A stretch of DNA of 32,269 bases from Arenicellales bacterium. GTDB taxonomy: Bacteria; Pseudomonadota; Gammaproteobacteria; Arenicellales; Poriferihabitantaceae. Where the stretch lies: positions 1-32,269 of the forward strand of contig JAPYNK010000151.1 of the NCBI GenBank assembly GCA_028285825.1. The letters are read 5' to 3'. The stretch's first letter is position 1. Every line of letters begins with the position of its first letter. Shown one piece after another: positions 32,102 through 32,269 of the stretch. The position numbers were made by a program, and so were the translations under genes. Below the pieces are notes generated by a model that saw only the letters and a list, made by a program, of their open reading frames with translations, searched no databases and was not told the origin of the DNA.

Positions 32102-32269
32102 TCGTGGCACTGCCGATATGTGACGTTAATCCCGAATCCTGCGCCATGCCGATGAAGAATGGTGATCCGAAGCCTGTATTCCTCTGGTGTTTCGACGGTC
32201 TTTGCCTCAACGGTGTCTGATGACCGGTTACAAGGCATGCCCTTTCATTGGCCGCTCGGCAGCCATCGG
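32102..32269. other. Window edge with no supported gene
   Basis: On the minus strand one frame reads TVEAKTVETPEEYRLRITIL and ends before the MFS relic, but I cannot assign it. It may belong to DNA that replaced the missing part of the transporter gene. Confidence 0.3.

Noticed and set aside
1..32269. CRISPR arrays or tRNA genes
   Set aside because: No regularly spaced repeats and no tRNA cloverleaf other than the tRNA-like part of tmRNA were seen.

Overview
The window looks like chromosomal DNA of a gammaproteobacterium with moderate G+C, order not determinable from the sequence. Four things point there: the ratA/ratB - smpB - ssrA neighbourhood; the chain rpmF-plsX-fabH-fabG-acpP-fabF-mltG-tmk-holB-tatD; the clpS-clpA pair; and a tmRNA tag reading ANDDNYALAA, one residue from the E. 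coli tag ANDENYALAA. Housekeeping genes are intact and closely packed. Between them lie accessory patches with toxin-antitoxin genes, transposase relics, gene fragments and unusual poly-C/poly-G runs.

Layout. 1-212: start of a secreted protein on the minus strand, with ten C's in a row inside its signal peptide. 587-1217: vapBC with a palindromic operator. 1659-3537: ratB, ratA, smpB and tmRNA. 3593-5673: an IS256-type transposase relic, then a tightly coupled three-gene cassette (TIGR04255-family protein plus two unknown proteins). 5674-7411: a gene-poor stretch with a frame-disrupted HigA-like antitoxin (again ten C's) and a near-perfect 27-bp inverted repeat. 7412-12909 plus 12914-20113: proteolysis (clpA, clpS), Fe-S and iron handling (erpA, yggX), tatD, holB, tmk, mltG and the fatty-acid cluster, which lacks fabD, pabC and yceD. 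20393-24519: apaG, then a purine-degradation block (guaD divergent from uraD, uraH and a Rieske oxygenase). 24540-28438: IS30 and ATPase fragments, then a minus-strand glycan operon (fkbM, GT25, GT4-GT25 fusion) in which two genes carry C/G runs that set the reading frame. 28637-30156: a long hairpin, an AAA ATPase with a palindromic promoter, and a relic of a second Rieske gene. 30219-31910: an MntA/HepT-type pair and a ProX-like deacylase, the latter overlapping an MFS transporter relic.

The main theme is frame-setting homopolymer tracts: C10 at 181-190, C10 at 6873-6882, C11 at 25245-25255 and G7 at 28205-28211 (coding-strand bases). Each lies inside a minus-strand coding region, and their genes are of accessory type (secreted protein, antitoxin-like protein, glycosyltransferase, FkbM methyltransferase). 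This is the expected signature of slipped-strand phase variation of surface functions. It is read from one sequence only, so variation itself is not shown. The second theme is purine use: guanine to xanthine (GuaD) and 5-hydroxyisourate to allantoin (UraH, UraD) are present, and the uncharacterised Rieske oxygenase sits where an oxidation step in between is missing.
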